Assembly (NCBI RefSeq): GCF_001664485.1
Contig: NZ_CP013631.1
Location: 124,001-188,000, forward strand
Direction of reading: 5' to 3'
Source of the DNA: Rhizobium sp. N324
GTDB lineage: Bacteria > Pseudomonadota > Alphaproteobacteria > Rhizobiales > Rhizobiaceae
DNA: 64,000 nucleotides
In this document: piece by piece, positions 34,227-42,651 of the stretch
Layout of the letters: each line of letters opens with the position of its first letter
Numbering within the stretch: the stretch's first letter is position 1
Notes under the pieces: model-generated
The model's database searches: none
Told to the model about the DNA's origin: nothing
Seen by the model: the letters and a program-made list of their open reading frames with translations, nothing else
Program-made: the position numbers and the translations under genes

Positions 34227-34724
34227 TCACTCCTCCCCGCCGGTCGCGCCTTCGAGCCTCAGCGCCGTCAGCTCGTCCAGCATGTCCAGCAGCTGCTCGA
34301 CCCGCTGCGTCCCGAAGCGTGCGCCGATATCGGCATAGACCTTCAGGCTCTCCGGCATGACCTCGTCGACCATTGCTCGCCCCGTGGGCGTAATCCGCAG
34401 CAGCACCCGCCGACCGTCGGCCTTGTCCTTATGTTTGGTGATGAAGCCGCGCTCTTCGAGCGAGCGGATCATGCGCGTCAGGCTCGGCGCCAGGATCGAG
34501 GCCTTGTCCGCCACTTCGCTTGCATCGAGCGTTCCCGCTTCGGACAGAACACGGATCACCCGCCATTGCTGCTCGGTTACATCATGCGCCGCCAGGATCG
34601 GCCGGAAATGGCTCATCACCGCTTCGCGCGCCCGCAAAAGCCCGATCGCGAGCGACCGCTGGCGCTCCCGCGATGAACCCGGCAACGACGGCATCTCACG
34701 TTTTTCCTGCTGTCCATTCTTCAT
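34227..34724 (-). CDS. hpaR: MarR-family repressor HpaR-like
   Basis: 165 residues from the ATG at 34724 (an ATG at 34694 is an alternative; the frame runs open to 34820). The core SLAIGLLRAREAVMSHFRPIL, HDVTEQQWRVIRVLSEAG, ILAPSLTRMIRSLEERG and KDKADGRRVLLRITPTG follows E. coli HpaR closely, a winged-helix repressor of the homoprotocatechuate meta operon relieved by aromatic pathway acids. It is 19 kb from the hpa promoter but within the same island, next to the FeaR-like gene. TTAACACA at 34802-34809 upstream may be a weak autoregulatory half-site. Confidence 0.88.
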   Translation of the reverse strand: MKNGQQEKREMPSLPGSSRERQRSLAIGLLRAREAVMSHFRPILAAHDVTEQQWRVIRVLSEAGTLDASEVADKASILAPSLTRMIRSLEERGFITKHKDKADGRRVLLRITPTGRAMVDEVMPESLKVYADIGARFGTQRVEQLLDMLDELTALRLEGATGGEE

Positions 34725-34977
34725 CGGGATCCGATCGTGCAATGATTGATTACCGGTTTTTCGCGACCTTGAGTGGCCGCGGAAAATCGCAAGACAGCTA
34801 GTTAACACAGCAACGACCAATCACAAGCCCAGCCTCTCGATCGACCGACAAGGCTTATGAGCATCGTGACGGTCGCCGGTGTTTGCAGAGCAAACCCCGA
34901 CGGGGTACCGTCGATTCGACGATACCCCTTTCGCAAGTTCATTCAGGCGCTATGGTGTTGGAAAAACAAGGGCGAGC

Positions 34978-35244
34978 ATGGGACAAGATACAAGCCACCT
35001 TCAGGAGCGGATGACGATTATCGGTGATCTCAAGGCTGCGTCCTTTATCCCGTGGATCCGGCGCCATGCCGCCAAGCTCGGGCTCTCGCATACCATATCT
35101 CATGCGAGTTCCATGCGGATCGAACTCGAGCTTTCAGGACCGGAGGATTTGATCGACATGATGGAGGTGGGGTGCTCACTGGGGCCGATCGACGTATGGG
35201 TCGAGAGCATAGAACGCACGGCGATGATCGGCAAAACGGCCTGA
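34978..35244 (+). CDS. Small acylphosphatase-like protein lacking the catalytic residues
   Basis: 88 residues from the ATG at 34978, after AAGGGCGAG. The pattern ERMTIIGDLKAASFIPWIRRHAAKLGLSHTI...IELELSGPEDLIDMMEVGCSLGP follows the acylphosphatase fold (usual VxGxVQGVGFRxFV...AxxLGLxGxVRN...GxVEVxxxG). The catalytic Arg position is occupied by Ile or Pro and the Asn region reads TISHASS, so acyl-phosphate hydrolysis is unlikely. It may be a small binding or regulatory protein. It lies alone between hpaR and the Rieske operon. Fold assignment is my own pattern match. Confidence 0.65.
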   Translation: MGQDTSHLQERMTIIGDLKAASFIPWIRRHAAKLGLSHTISHASSMRIELELSGPEDLIDMMEVGCSLGPIDVWVESIERTAMIGKTA

Positions 35245-35370
35245 CACCAAATGCGGTTTTTGCGATGTGCATATTATTTAACCATTGTTGCCAATGCGAA
35301 AAAACTATGCAAACGTGAGGCCTTGAGCGTATCGTTCTACAAAACGTAGTATGGTTCAGGAAGTCTAGTC

Positions 35371-36024
35371 ATGCCATCCGATCCGACCGGCTTTTGGACG
35401 CCAGTCGCCCTTTCCCGGGATCTGCCGGCCGCAACCGTCATCCCCGCCCGGACGGCATCTGGATCGATCGCCCTCTGGCGCAGCGCTTCGGGGCGTATAT
35501 CGGCATCGGCGGATCGCTGTCCGCACCGCGGTATGCGCTTGTCCCATGGTTTCGTGCGCGGCGAGGCGCTTTCCTGCATCTATCACGGCTGGAGCTATGG
35601 CCAGGCCGGAAACTGTCTGCGCATTCCCGCCCATCCGGGGCTGGCGCCGCCGGAAACCATCCGGGTCGCCACCCATGAAGTCGAGGAAGCGGGCAGCGTG
35701 ATCTGGGTGGCCGTGGGTACGCCCGCTTCGAAGCCGCCGAAGCTTGACGGCCTCATTCCCTTGCGCTCGCTGACGGCGTTTGCAGGCACTGCCGCGATCG
35801 AAGCGGCGGCCGGCGCGAAGGCGAACCCTGACGGTCTTGTCGAGATCGACGCATCCACCGGCACTCTCTGTCTGCTGTTATCCGTCCAGGACGACGCGCA
35901 GACGCTGATCCATGTGCTGCTGAAGGATGACCTTGGCCCTGCTGCGGCCATCGGCGCTTCGCGGGTTGCCGAAAGTCTGCGCCGCCAAGCTGAGGATCTT
36001 CAGAAAAAGGAGATCGCGCGGTGA
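35371..36024 (+). CDS. Stand-alone Rieske [2Fe-2S] protein
   Basis: 217 residues. The Rieske ligands are complete: Cys50 and His52 (CPHRGMRLSHG) and Cys69 and His72 (CIYHGW), the oxygenase-type Rieske spacing. The N-terminal WTPVALSRDLP and the strand VIWVAVG at about 110 match the Rieske domain of ring-hydroxylating oxygenase alpha subunits. The region after 130 is low in recognisable motifs and has no mononuclear-iron site. The next gene overlaps by 4 bp and encodes an iron-site subunit without Rieske ligands, so this protein likely delivers electrons to it. First gene of the operon. Confidence 0.88.
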   Translation: MPSDPTGFWTPVALSRDLPAATVIPARTASGSIALWRSASGRISASADRCPHRGMRLSHGFVRGEALSCIYHGWSYGQAGNCLRIPAHPGLAPPETIRVATHEVEEAGSVIWVAVGTPASKPPKLDGLIPLRSLTAFAGTAAIEAAAGAKANPDGLVEIDASTGTLCLLLSVQDDAQTLIHVLLKDDLGPAAAIGASRVAESLRRQAEDLQKKEIAR

Positions 36025-36866
36025 GCATGCAGGCGATGATCGACGAATGGTATCCGGTTGGGCTTTTCAGCCAGCTCGACAGCGCCGGTCGCAAGACCGC
36101 GCTGATGGGCGAGCCGATCGACGTGGCGGCCGACGCCGATGGCAATGCGCGGGTCACGGGTGGCGGCGGCCGTGTTCTGCCGGTGCGCGTACGTTACGGC
36201 CATGTCTGGTCTTCGCTCGGCGAGCCGAAGAAGGAAATTTTCCCGATCCCCGAGGCCGATCAGCCCGGCCGCCGTTTCGTCGACGTTGGCGTGGTCCGCG
36301 TGCGCTGCTCGCCCCTGCGCGCCGTCGAGAATTTCCTCGACATTGCCCATTTCCCCTTCGTCCACACCGACATTCTCGGCGCAGAGCCGCACACCGAGGT
36401 CCAGAACTACAAGGTCGAGATCCGCGAGGCCGAAGACGAAGTCTGGGCAACGCAGGTGAAGTTTTACCAGCCGCAGGCCGCCAAATCGGCAAGCGGCGGG
36501 ATCACGACGGAATATATGTACCGCGTGCCGGCGCCCACCTGCTCGGTGCTCTACAAGACCTGCCCGCCCCGCCCGAGCGAGTGGGATGTCATCACGCTCT
36601 TCGTTCAGCCGCTGGCCGAGGACCTGTGCGACGTCTGGCCGTGGATGGCGCTTTTCGATGACGAGACCGCGATGACCGACCTCATCCACTTCCAGCAGAC
36701 GATCTTCCTGCAGGACCGGTCGATCCTGGAAAACCAGATCCCGCCGCTTCTGCCGCTCGATCCCGGCATGGAAATCCCGACGCGGGCCGATCTCACATCG
36801 ATCGCTTACCGGCGCTGGCTGAAGCGTCACAATTATACCTACGGCGCACAGCTGGTGGCGCAATGA
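36021..36866 (+). CDS. Rieske-oxygenase catalytic subunit without Rieske ligands (NdmC-like)
   Basis: 281 residues from a GTG at 36021 overlapping the Rieske stop (AAGGAG eight bases upstream). The mononuclear Fe motif ENFLDIAHFPFVH gives Asp107, His110 and His115; LIHFQQTIFLQDRSILENQ supplies the distal carboxylate region. The first 75 residues (EWYPVGLFSQLD, TALMGEPIDVAADADGN, RYGHVWSSLGEP) still look like the frame of a Rieske domain, but the segment that should hold CxH and CxxH is replaced by a short RVTGGGGRVLP loop. It would carry out oxidative demethylation or hydroxylation with the preceding protein as electron donor. Confidence 0.88.
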   Translation: MSMQAMIDEWYPVGLFSQLDSAGRKTALMGEPIDVAADADGNARVTGGGGRVLPVRVRYGHVWSSLGEPKKEIFPIPEADQPGRRFVDVGVVRVRCSPLRAVENFLDIAHFPFVHTDILGAEPHTEVQNYKVEIREAEDEVWATQVKFYQPQAAKSASGGITTEYMYRVPAPTCSVLYKTCPPRPSEWDVITLFVQPLAEDLCDVWPWMALFDDETAMTDLIHFQQTIFLQDRSILENQIPPLLPLDPGMEIPTRADLTSIAYRRWLKRHNYTYGAQLVAQ

Positions 36867-37522
36867 AGCTCTACGACTACATTCTTTCCCCCAGCTGCTA
36901 CAAGGTGCGCCTGATGGCGGCGCTGACCGGCGTGAAGCTGGAACTCCGCCCGGTGGATTTCCATCCCGGCGCCGAGCATCGCGGCCCCGAGCTTCTCGCC
37001 CTCAATCCGGCAGGTTCCATTCCGATCCTGGAGGATGGCGATCTGATCCTGACCGAGTCGTCGGCAATCCTCGTCTATCTCGCCGCCAAGGCAGCACCCG
37101 AATGGCTTGGCAATGGCAAGGCCGAAGAAGCGGCAAAGGTGCAGCAATGGCTGTCGTTCTCCGGCCGGCTGACGGCAAGCCTCGGCGGCGCGCGACTTCA
37201 TGAGATGCTGGTGCGGCCGGGCGATATCGGCGCGCTGCAGGCCCAGGGCATCGCCGCGCTTCGCGAGCTTGAGGCGGGACTGGTCGAGCAGGGTGTTTGC
37301 GGCATGCGCTTCCTCGCAGCCGACCGGCCGACAATTGCCGACATCGCCTGCTTCCCCTATGTGGCGCTGGCGCCCGATGGGGGCGTGACGCTGGATTCCT
37401 ATCCCGCCATCCGGCTCTGGTCGCGGGCCCTGCGTGCGCTCGACAGGTTTATCGAAATGCCCGGTATTCACCGGCTGCACGAATTGAAGCCGGAACCCCA
37501 TACCGCACCGGGCGAGGTGTGA
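36863..37522 (+). CDS. Glutathione S-transferase-like protein
   Basis: 219 residues with a thioredoxin-like N-terminal GST domain (KLYDYILSPSCYKVRLMAALTGV; NPAGSIPILEDGDLILTESSAILVYLA with the cis-Pro and the ES glutathione-binding pair) and an all-helical C-terminal domain (LTIADIACFPYV-like ATIADIA element). It overlaps the oxygenase gene by 4 bp. In methylxanthine N7-demethylation a GST-like protein (NdmE) is a structural partner of the NdmC/NdmD oxygenase; this gene order suggests the same here rather than detoxification. Confidence 0.88.
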   Translation: MKLYDYILSPSCYKVRLMAALTGVKLELRPVDFHPGAEHRGPELLALNPAGSIPILEDGDLILTESSAILVYLAAKAAPEWLGNGKAEEAAKVQQWLSFSGRLTASLGGARLHEMLVRPGDIGALQAQGIAALRELEAGLVEQGVCGMRFLAADRPTIADIACFPYVALAPDGGVTLDSYPAIRLWSRALRALDRFIEMPGIHRLHELKPEPHTAPGEV

Positions 37523-37523
37523 C

Positions 37524-38903
37524 ATGACCGGCTATCTCCTGAAGAACTGCGCAGCCGTGATCGTCGATGAGGGCAAGGGGCCGGTCGTCCGTCGCCATGT
37601 CGATCTCCTGACCGACGGTCCGGCGATAGTGGCGGTCGGTGAAAATCTGGCGGCGGACGCGCTTCCCGCCGGCACGACCGTTCAGGATGCCGCCGGCTGG
37701 TTCGTCTATCCCGGCCTCGTCAACACCCACCATCATTTTTTCCAATGCTTCGTGCGCAATCGCGTCGATCTCGACTGGACAAAGCTTTCGGTCATCGAGT
37801 GGCTGGAGCGGATCTACCCGATCTTTTCGCAGCTCAATGAGGAGTGTTTTTACCACTCCTCCGTCACGGCGATGGCCGAGATGATCAAACATGGCTGCAC
37901 CACGGCCTTGGATCACCAATACAATTTCCCCCGCCACGCCGGGAAGCGGTTGATCGACCGCCAGTTCGAGGCAGCCGAACTCTTCGGCATGCGTTTCCAT
38001 GCCGGCCGCGGCGGCAACACCCTGCCGAAGTCGGAGGGCTCGACCATTCCCGACGCGATGCTGGAAACGACCGACGAATTCATCGCCGACTGCGCCCGGC
38101 TGATCGGCACTTATCACGATGCCAGCCCGTTCAGCATGCGCCAGGTCGTGGTCGCGCCCTGCCAGCCGGTGAATTGCTATCGCGAGACCTTCGTGGAATC
38201 GGTGGCATTGGCGCGCGATCGCGGCGTCATGATGCACACCCATGTCGGCGAGGGCGAAAGCCCGGTCATTCAGGCTCGTCATGGCATGCGCACGGTCGAT
38301 TATCTGGAAGAACTCGGCTTTGCCGGGCCCGACGCTTTCTATGCCCATTGCTGGGAGTTGACTCACGACGAACTCAGAAAGATGGCGGCCAGCGGCACCG
38401 GCGTGGCGCACTGTCCGGAGCCGGTCTATCTGGTCGGCGCCGAAGTCACCGACATTCCCGCCATGGCCGCCTTCGGCCTGCGCATCGGCCTTGGCTGCGA
38501 CGGGGCCGCCTCCAACGACAACTCCAACCTGATGCACTGCCTGCACTCGGCCTATATGCTGCAGTGCCTGGTATCTTCGAGCCGCGCCCATCCCGTGCCG
38601 GCCCCCGTCGATTTTCTCGGCTACGGCACGACGGGCGGGGCGAGCCTGCTCGGCCGGCGCGACCTCGGCCGGCTGGCGCCCGGCATGGCCGCTGACCTGT
38701 TTGCGATCGACACGCGTCGCATGGATTATGTCGGTACGCGGCACGATCCGTTGAGCCTGATTGCCCGTGTCGGCATCGGGATGGCGACCGATATGACGAT
38801 GATCAATGGCCGTATCGTCTGGCAGAACGGGGAATTCCCCGGTCTCGACGAGGCCAAACTGTCCGCCGACGCCGAGGCCGCCCTATCCGCCGTAGAATTT
38901 TAA
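37524..38903 (+). CDS. Amidohydrolase, 8-oxoguanine/isoxanthopterin deaminase-like
   Basis: 459 residues of the ATZ/TRZ-type amidohydrolase group. Metal and catalytic residues are visible: HxH in GLVNTHHHFFQ, the His-Thr-His plus Glu of MHTHVGEGES, His in YAHCWELT and Asp in GLGCDGAASNDNSN. The latter motifs match 8-oxoguanine deaminase and related purine/pterin aminohydrolases. It would remove an amino group from a heterocycle such as a guanine derivative. It starts 1 bp after the GST-like gene in the oxygenase/BMP-transporter operon, which points to catabolism of a purine-like N-heterocycle. Confidence 0.87.
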   Translation: MTGYLLKNCAAVIVDEGKGPVVRRHVDLLTDGPAIVAVGENLAADALPAGTTVQDAAGWFVYPGLVNTHHHFFQCFVRNRVDLDWTKLSVIEWLERIYPIFSQLNEECFYHSSVTAMAEMIKHGCTTALDHQYNFPRHAGKRLIDRQFEAAELFGMRFHAGRGGNTLPKSEGSTIPDAMLETTDEFIADCARLIGTYHDASPFSMRQVVVAPCQPVNCYRETFVESVALARDRGVMMHTHVGEGESPVIQARHGMRTVDYLEELGFAGPDAFYAHCWELTHDELRKMAASGTGVAHCPEPVYLVGAEVTDIPAMAAFGLRIGLGCDGAASNDNSNLMHCLHSAYMLQCLVSSSRAHPVPAPVDFLGYGTTGGASLLGRRDLGRLAPGMAADLFAIDTRRMDYVGTRHDPLSLIARVGIGMATDMTMINGRIVWQNGEFPGLDEAKLSADAEAALSAVEF

Positions 38904-38929
38904 AAAAGCCAAAAGAGGGAACTGAGAAC

Positions 38930-40027
38930 ATGACCAAACTGACCCGCAGAAACCTGATGACGGCCGCTGCCGCCACCGGCCTTGCCGGCGCGCTCGGCAG
39001 CCGCATGGCTTTCGCCGCCGACCAGCCGCTCGGCATCACGCTCGTCGTCCCTTCGCCGATCGGCGATGTCGGCTGGGGGCACGCCCTTGCCGCCGGCCTC
39101 GAGCCGATCAAGGCCGCTTACGGCGACAAGGTGAAGGTCACCGTGCTTGAGAATATCGCCGAAGGCCCGGACGCCGACCGCATCATGACCAAGACCGTCG
39201 CCGACGGAAACAAGTTCCTGATCGCCGGCTCCTTCGGCTATCAGAACGGCGCCTTGCAGATCGCCCGCCGTGATCCGAGCGTGACGGTCCTGCATGCCTC
39301 CGGCTTCCAGGTTGCTCCCAATTTCTCGCCGTTCGCCGCCAAGTATTTCCAGGGCACCTATCTGCTCGGCATGGCCGCGGCAGCACTTTCCAAGACCGGC
39401 AAGCTCGGCTCCGTCTCGGCCTTTGCCATTCCCGAACTCATTACCTCGATCAACGCCTTTACGCTCGGCGCCCAGGCGGTAAAGCCGGATATCGAAGTCT
39501 CCGTCGTCTGGGTCAATTCCTGGTTCGACCCGGCCAAGGAGCAGGAGGCAGCCAAGGCGCTGATCGCGCAGAAATGCGACGTGATCTTCTCCAATGCCCA
39601 GGATACGCCATCGGTCATATCGGCCTGCGAAGACGCCGGCGTCTACGCCTTCAACCTCAACTCCTCGATGAAGAAGTATGCACCGAAAACCTATCTCGGC
39701 TGCATCTCGACGGACTGGTCGCCCTTCTTCAAGGCTTCGGTCGATGCCCATCTCGCCGGTACGTTCAAGGGGGCCAATGCGTTCCTCGGCGTCGCCGACA
39801 AGGTCGTCGAAGTGGTCGACTGGAACCCTGATATTCCGGCCGACGTGATGACCAAGATCAAAGAGATCGAGGCAAAGATCGCCGGCGGCAGCTTCTCCCC
39901 CTTCACCGGGCCGATCACCAAGGCCGATGGCAGCGAAGGTGCCGCCTCGGGCGCAACCATGGCCGACCCCGAGATCATCGCCATGAATTGGCACGTCAAG
40001 GGCGTCTCGACGCCGCTGCCGAAATAA
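38930..40027 (+). CDS. BMP-family ABC transporter substrate-binding protein
   Basis: 365 residues. The N-terminus KLTRRNLMTAAAATGLAG...AFA is a twin-arginine-type signal. The mature protein has the Bmp/PnrA-like type I binding fold (GDVGWGHALAAGLEPIKAAYG; DGNKFLIAGSFGYQNGALQIA; AYFQGTYLLGMAA-like YFQGTYLLG; IFSNAQDTPSVI). Characterised members bind purine nucleosides, guanosine or riboflavin. It precedes its own ATPase and two permeases, and follows the deaminase, so the ligand is presumably the oxygenase or deaminase substrate. Confidence 0.92.
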   Translation: MTKLTRRNLMTAAAATGLAGALGSRMAFAADQPLGITLVVPSPIGDVGWGHALAAGLEPIKAAYGDKVKVTVLENIAEGPDADRIMTKTVADGNKFLIAGSFGYQNGALQIARRDPSVTVLHASGFQVAPNFSPFAAKYFQGTYLLGMAAAALSKTGKLGSVSAFAIPELITSINAFTLGAQAVKPDIEVSVVWVNSWFDPAKEQEAAKALIAQKCDVIFSNAQDTPSVISACEDAGVYAFNLNSSMKKYAPKTYLGCISTDWSPFFKASVDAHLAGTFKGANAFLGVADKVVEVVDWNPDIPADVMTKIKEIEAKIAGGSFSPFTGPITKADGSEGAASGATMADPEIIAMNWHVKGVSTPLPK

Positions 40028-40030
40028 TTC

Positions 40031-41551
40031 ATGACCACCCCGCTCCTGTCGCTGCGTGGCATTTCGAAAAGCTACGGTCAGATCCACGCCAACCGGGCAA
40101 TCGATCTGGACGTGGCCCCGCAATCGATCCATGCGATCCTCGGAGAAAACGGGGCGGGAAAATCGACGCTGATGAAGCTGATCTACGGTGTCGAGCAGCC
40201 GGATGACGGAGATGTCGTCTGGGAAGGTACACCCTTGCGCCTCGCCTCACCCGCGGAGGCGCGGCGCAAGGGCATCGGCATGGTCTTCCAGCACTTTTCG
40301 CTGTTCGAGACCTTGACGGTGATCGAGAATATTCAGCTGGTGGTGCCGGGCCGAAAAGCTGATCTCAAGGAACGTATCCGCACGCTTGGACGGGAGTTCG
40401 GTCTCGAAGTCGATCCGCTTGCTCATGTGCATGCGCTGTCGGTCGGTGAACGGCAACGGGTGGAGATCATCCGAAGCCTGATGGCCAATCCGAAGCTGCT
40501 GATCCTTGACGAGCCCACCTCGGTCCTGCCGCCGCAATTGGTGGAGACGCTCTTCGACACCCTGCGTCGGCTGCGCGACGGCGGCGTTTCCATCCTGCTG
40601 ATTTCCCACAAGCTCGAAGAAATTCGGGCAATCTGTGACCGCGCGACGATCCTGCGCGGCGGACGCGTGACCGGGGATGTCGATCCGCGCGAGCACGATG
40701 CCCATGACCTTGCCCGGATGATGATCGGCCGCGATATGCCCGCACCCATCTCGGCGCTGCCGCTGTCTGGCGGGGAAAAGCGGCTGGAGATCATTGGTTT
40801 GGACCACCGGCCCGACGATCCCTTTGCGGTGCCGCTCTCCGGCCTCAGCCTCGAGGTGCGTGCCGGCGAAATCCTCGGGATCGCCGGTGTTTCGGGCAAC
40901 GGCCAAAGTGAGCTTGCCGCGCTGATTTCAGGCGAGACCATGCTGGGGCGTGACCAACGCGACCGGATCTACATGATGGGAATGGATGTCGGCAGGCTCG
41001 ATGCCGCCGCGCGGCGGCAGCTCGGATTTGCCTTCGTTCCGGAAGACCGGCTCGGACGCGGCGCCGTGCCCGAAATGTCGCTCGTTCTCAACAGCCTGCT
41101 GACGGCCCATCCGCTCAAGCTTTTACGGCGTGGTCTGATCGAAAGGGCAAGGGCGATGACGTTCACCAAGGAGTGTATCCGTCGGTATGATGTTCGCACA
41201 TCCGGCCCGGATGCGGAAGCCGGCACCCTGTCCGGCGGCAACCTGCAGAAGTTCATTGTCGGTCGCGAAATCATGCTGTCTCCGAAATTGCTTTTCGTGG
41301 CGCAGCCGACCTGGGGCGTTGATGTCGGCGCTGCCTCCGCCATCCGCAGCCGCCTGGTCGCATTGCGCAATCAGGGCATGGCGATCCTCGTCATTTCCGA
41401 GGAACTGGAAGAATTGTTCGAACTCTGCGATTCCATCCAGGTGCTGCATCACGGCCGGCTCAGCCCGCCGCTTGCAACGCGGGACACCAAGCCCGAGGAG
41501 ATCGGCCGATACATGATCGGGGCCGATGCCTCGCCCGAGAAAGTTCAATAA
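40031..41551 (+). CDS. Double-domain ABC ATPase for the BMP importer
   Basis: 506 residues with two nucleotide-binding domains, as in nucleoside and sugar importers. Domain 1 (about 1-235): Walker A GENGAGKST, signature LSVGERQRVEI, Walker B LLILDEPTSVL. Domain 2 (about 250-500): a degenerate Walker A GVSGNGQSE, signature LSGGNLQKFIVGREI and a modified Walker B LLFVAQPTWGVDVG, as is usual for the second half of NupO/RbsA-type proteins. It starts 3 bp after the binding-protein stop. Confidence 0.94.
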   Translation: MTTPLLSLRGISKSYGQIHANRAIDLDVAPQSIHAILGENGAGKSTLMKLIYGVEQPDDGDVVWEGTPLRLASPAEARRKGIGMVFQHFSLFETLTVIENIQLVVPGRKADLKERIRTLGREFGLEVDPLAHVHALSVGERQRVEIIRSLMANPKLLILDEPTSVLPPQLVETLFDTLRRLRDGGVSILLISHKLEEIRAICDRATILRGGRVTGDVDPREHDAHDLARMMIGRDMPAPISALPLSGGEKRLEIIGLDHRPDDPFAVPLSGLSLEVRAGEILGIAGVSGNGQSELAALISGETMLGRDQRDRIYMMGMDVGRLDAAARRQLGFAFVPEDRLGRGAVPEMSLVLNSLLTAHPLKLLRRGLIERARAMTFTKECIRRYDVRTSGPDAEAGTLSGGNLQKFIVGREIMLSPKLLFVAQPTWGVDVGAASAIRSRLVALRNQGMAILVISEELEELFELCDSIQVLHHGRLSPPLATRDTKPEEIGRYMIGADASPEKVQ

Positions 41552-42651
41552 TGAGCGTCTGGTTCCCTACTTCCCTTCCCACTCTGGTCCGCCGGGAGCG
41601 CGCCTCGCTGGCCGCGGCCTTGGGCGCCCCCGTCATCGCGCTCGGGGGGGCGATCGCACTGAATCTCGGCCTTTACGTCTTGATGGGCCGCGACCCCGCC
41701 GCGGTCGTCTATGCGATGCTTTTCGAGCCCTTCCTCTCCTGGGCTTCATTTTCGGAAGTTCTGTTAAAGGCTGGCCCCCTCCTCCTCATCGCCCAAGGGC
41801 TGGCAATCGGCTTTCGCGCCAAGGTTTTCAATATCGGCGCCGAGGGCCAGTTTATCCTTGGCGCGATCTTCGCCTCCGCCATTCCGGTCTGGTTTCCCCA
41901 GGCGTCGGGCCCGTGGATCTGGCCGGCGATGCTGCTGCTCGGCGCCATCGGCGGCGCGATTTGGGCTTCTCTCACCGCCTTCTGGCGCGTGCGCCTCAAT
42001 GCCAATGAGATCCTCGTTTCGCTGATGCTGAGCCTCGTTGCGGCGCAATTGTTGAACTATCTGCTGCTCGGGCCCTGGAAGGATCCGAACGGCTTTAATT
42101 TCCCCCAGTCGGTGATGTTCCAGTCAGATGCGATGGTGCCGACCCTGATTGCCGGCACGCGAGTCAACGTCTCCTTCCTCATCACCCTCGGTTTGTCGGT
42201 TGCGGCCTGGGTCTTCATGCAGAGGAGTTTCATCGGTTACAAGCTGCAGGTCGGCGGTCTGGCGCCGCGAGCTGCCGGCTACGCCGGCTTCAGGGAAGGT
42301 TGGGCGATCTGGCTTTCGCTGCTGATCGGCGGTTTTGCTGCCGGTCTTGCCGGCGCCGCCGAAGTTGCCGGTCCGCTCGGCCAGCTGCAGCGTTCGGTCG
42401 CGAGCGGCTACGGTTATGCGGCCATCATCGTCGCCTATCTCGGCGGCCTGCATCCCATCGGTATCGTGGTCTCGGCGCTGGTCATGGCGGTTATCTATAT
42501 CGGCGGCGACAATGCCATGGTCTCGGCCAGCCTGCCGATCGCCGCCGTCCGTGTCTTCCAGGGCAGTCTGCTGCTCGCCTACCTGATCGCCGTCGCCTTC
42601 GTGCGTTATCGTCTCGAATGGCCTCGCTCCGCCCAGCGGAGCGTGTCATGA
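41551..42651 (+). CDS. ABC permease, BMP/nucleoside importer (first subunit)
   Basis: 366 residues with about nine to ten membrane segments and the conserved loop GFRAKVFNIGAEGQFILGAIFA (about 90-110), diagnostic of the NupP/YufP-type permeases; another signature is LGGLHPIGIVVSALVMAVIYIGG near the end. Its ATG overlaps the ATPase stop by one base (TAATG). It pairs with the next permease as the inner-membrane channel. Confidence 0.93.
   Translation: MSVWFPTSLPTLVRRERASLAAALGAPVIALGGAIALNLGLYVLMGRDPAAVVYAMLFEPFLSWASFSEVLLKAGPLLLIAQGLAIGFRAKVFNIGAEGQFILGAIFASAIPVWFPQASGPWIWPAMLLLGAIGGAIWASLTAFWRVRLNANEILVSLMLSLVAAQLLNYLLLGPWKDPNGFNFPQSVMFQSDAMVPTLIAGTRVNVSFLITLGLSVAAWVFMQRSFIGYKLQVGGLAPRAAGYAGFREGWAIWLSLLIGGFAAGLAGAAEVAGPLGQLQRSVASGYGYAAIIVAYLGGLHPIGIVVSALVMAVIYIGGDNAMVSASLPIAAVRVFQGSLLLAYLIAVAFVRYRLEWPRSAQRSVS

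Noticed and set aside
42300..42647. N-terminal extension of the second BMP permease
   Set aside because: The extension is Arg/Pro-rich shadow sequence over the first permease; the ATG at 42648 forms a typical ATGA overlap and begins the conserved permease N-terminus.
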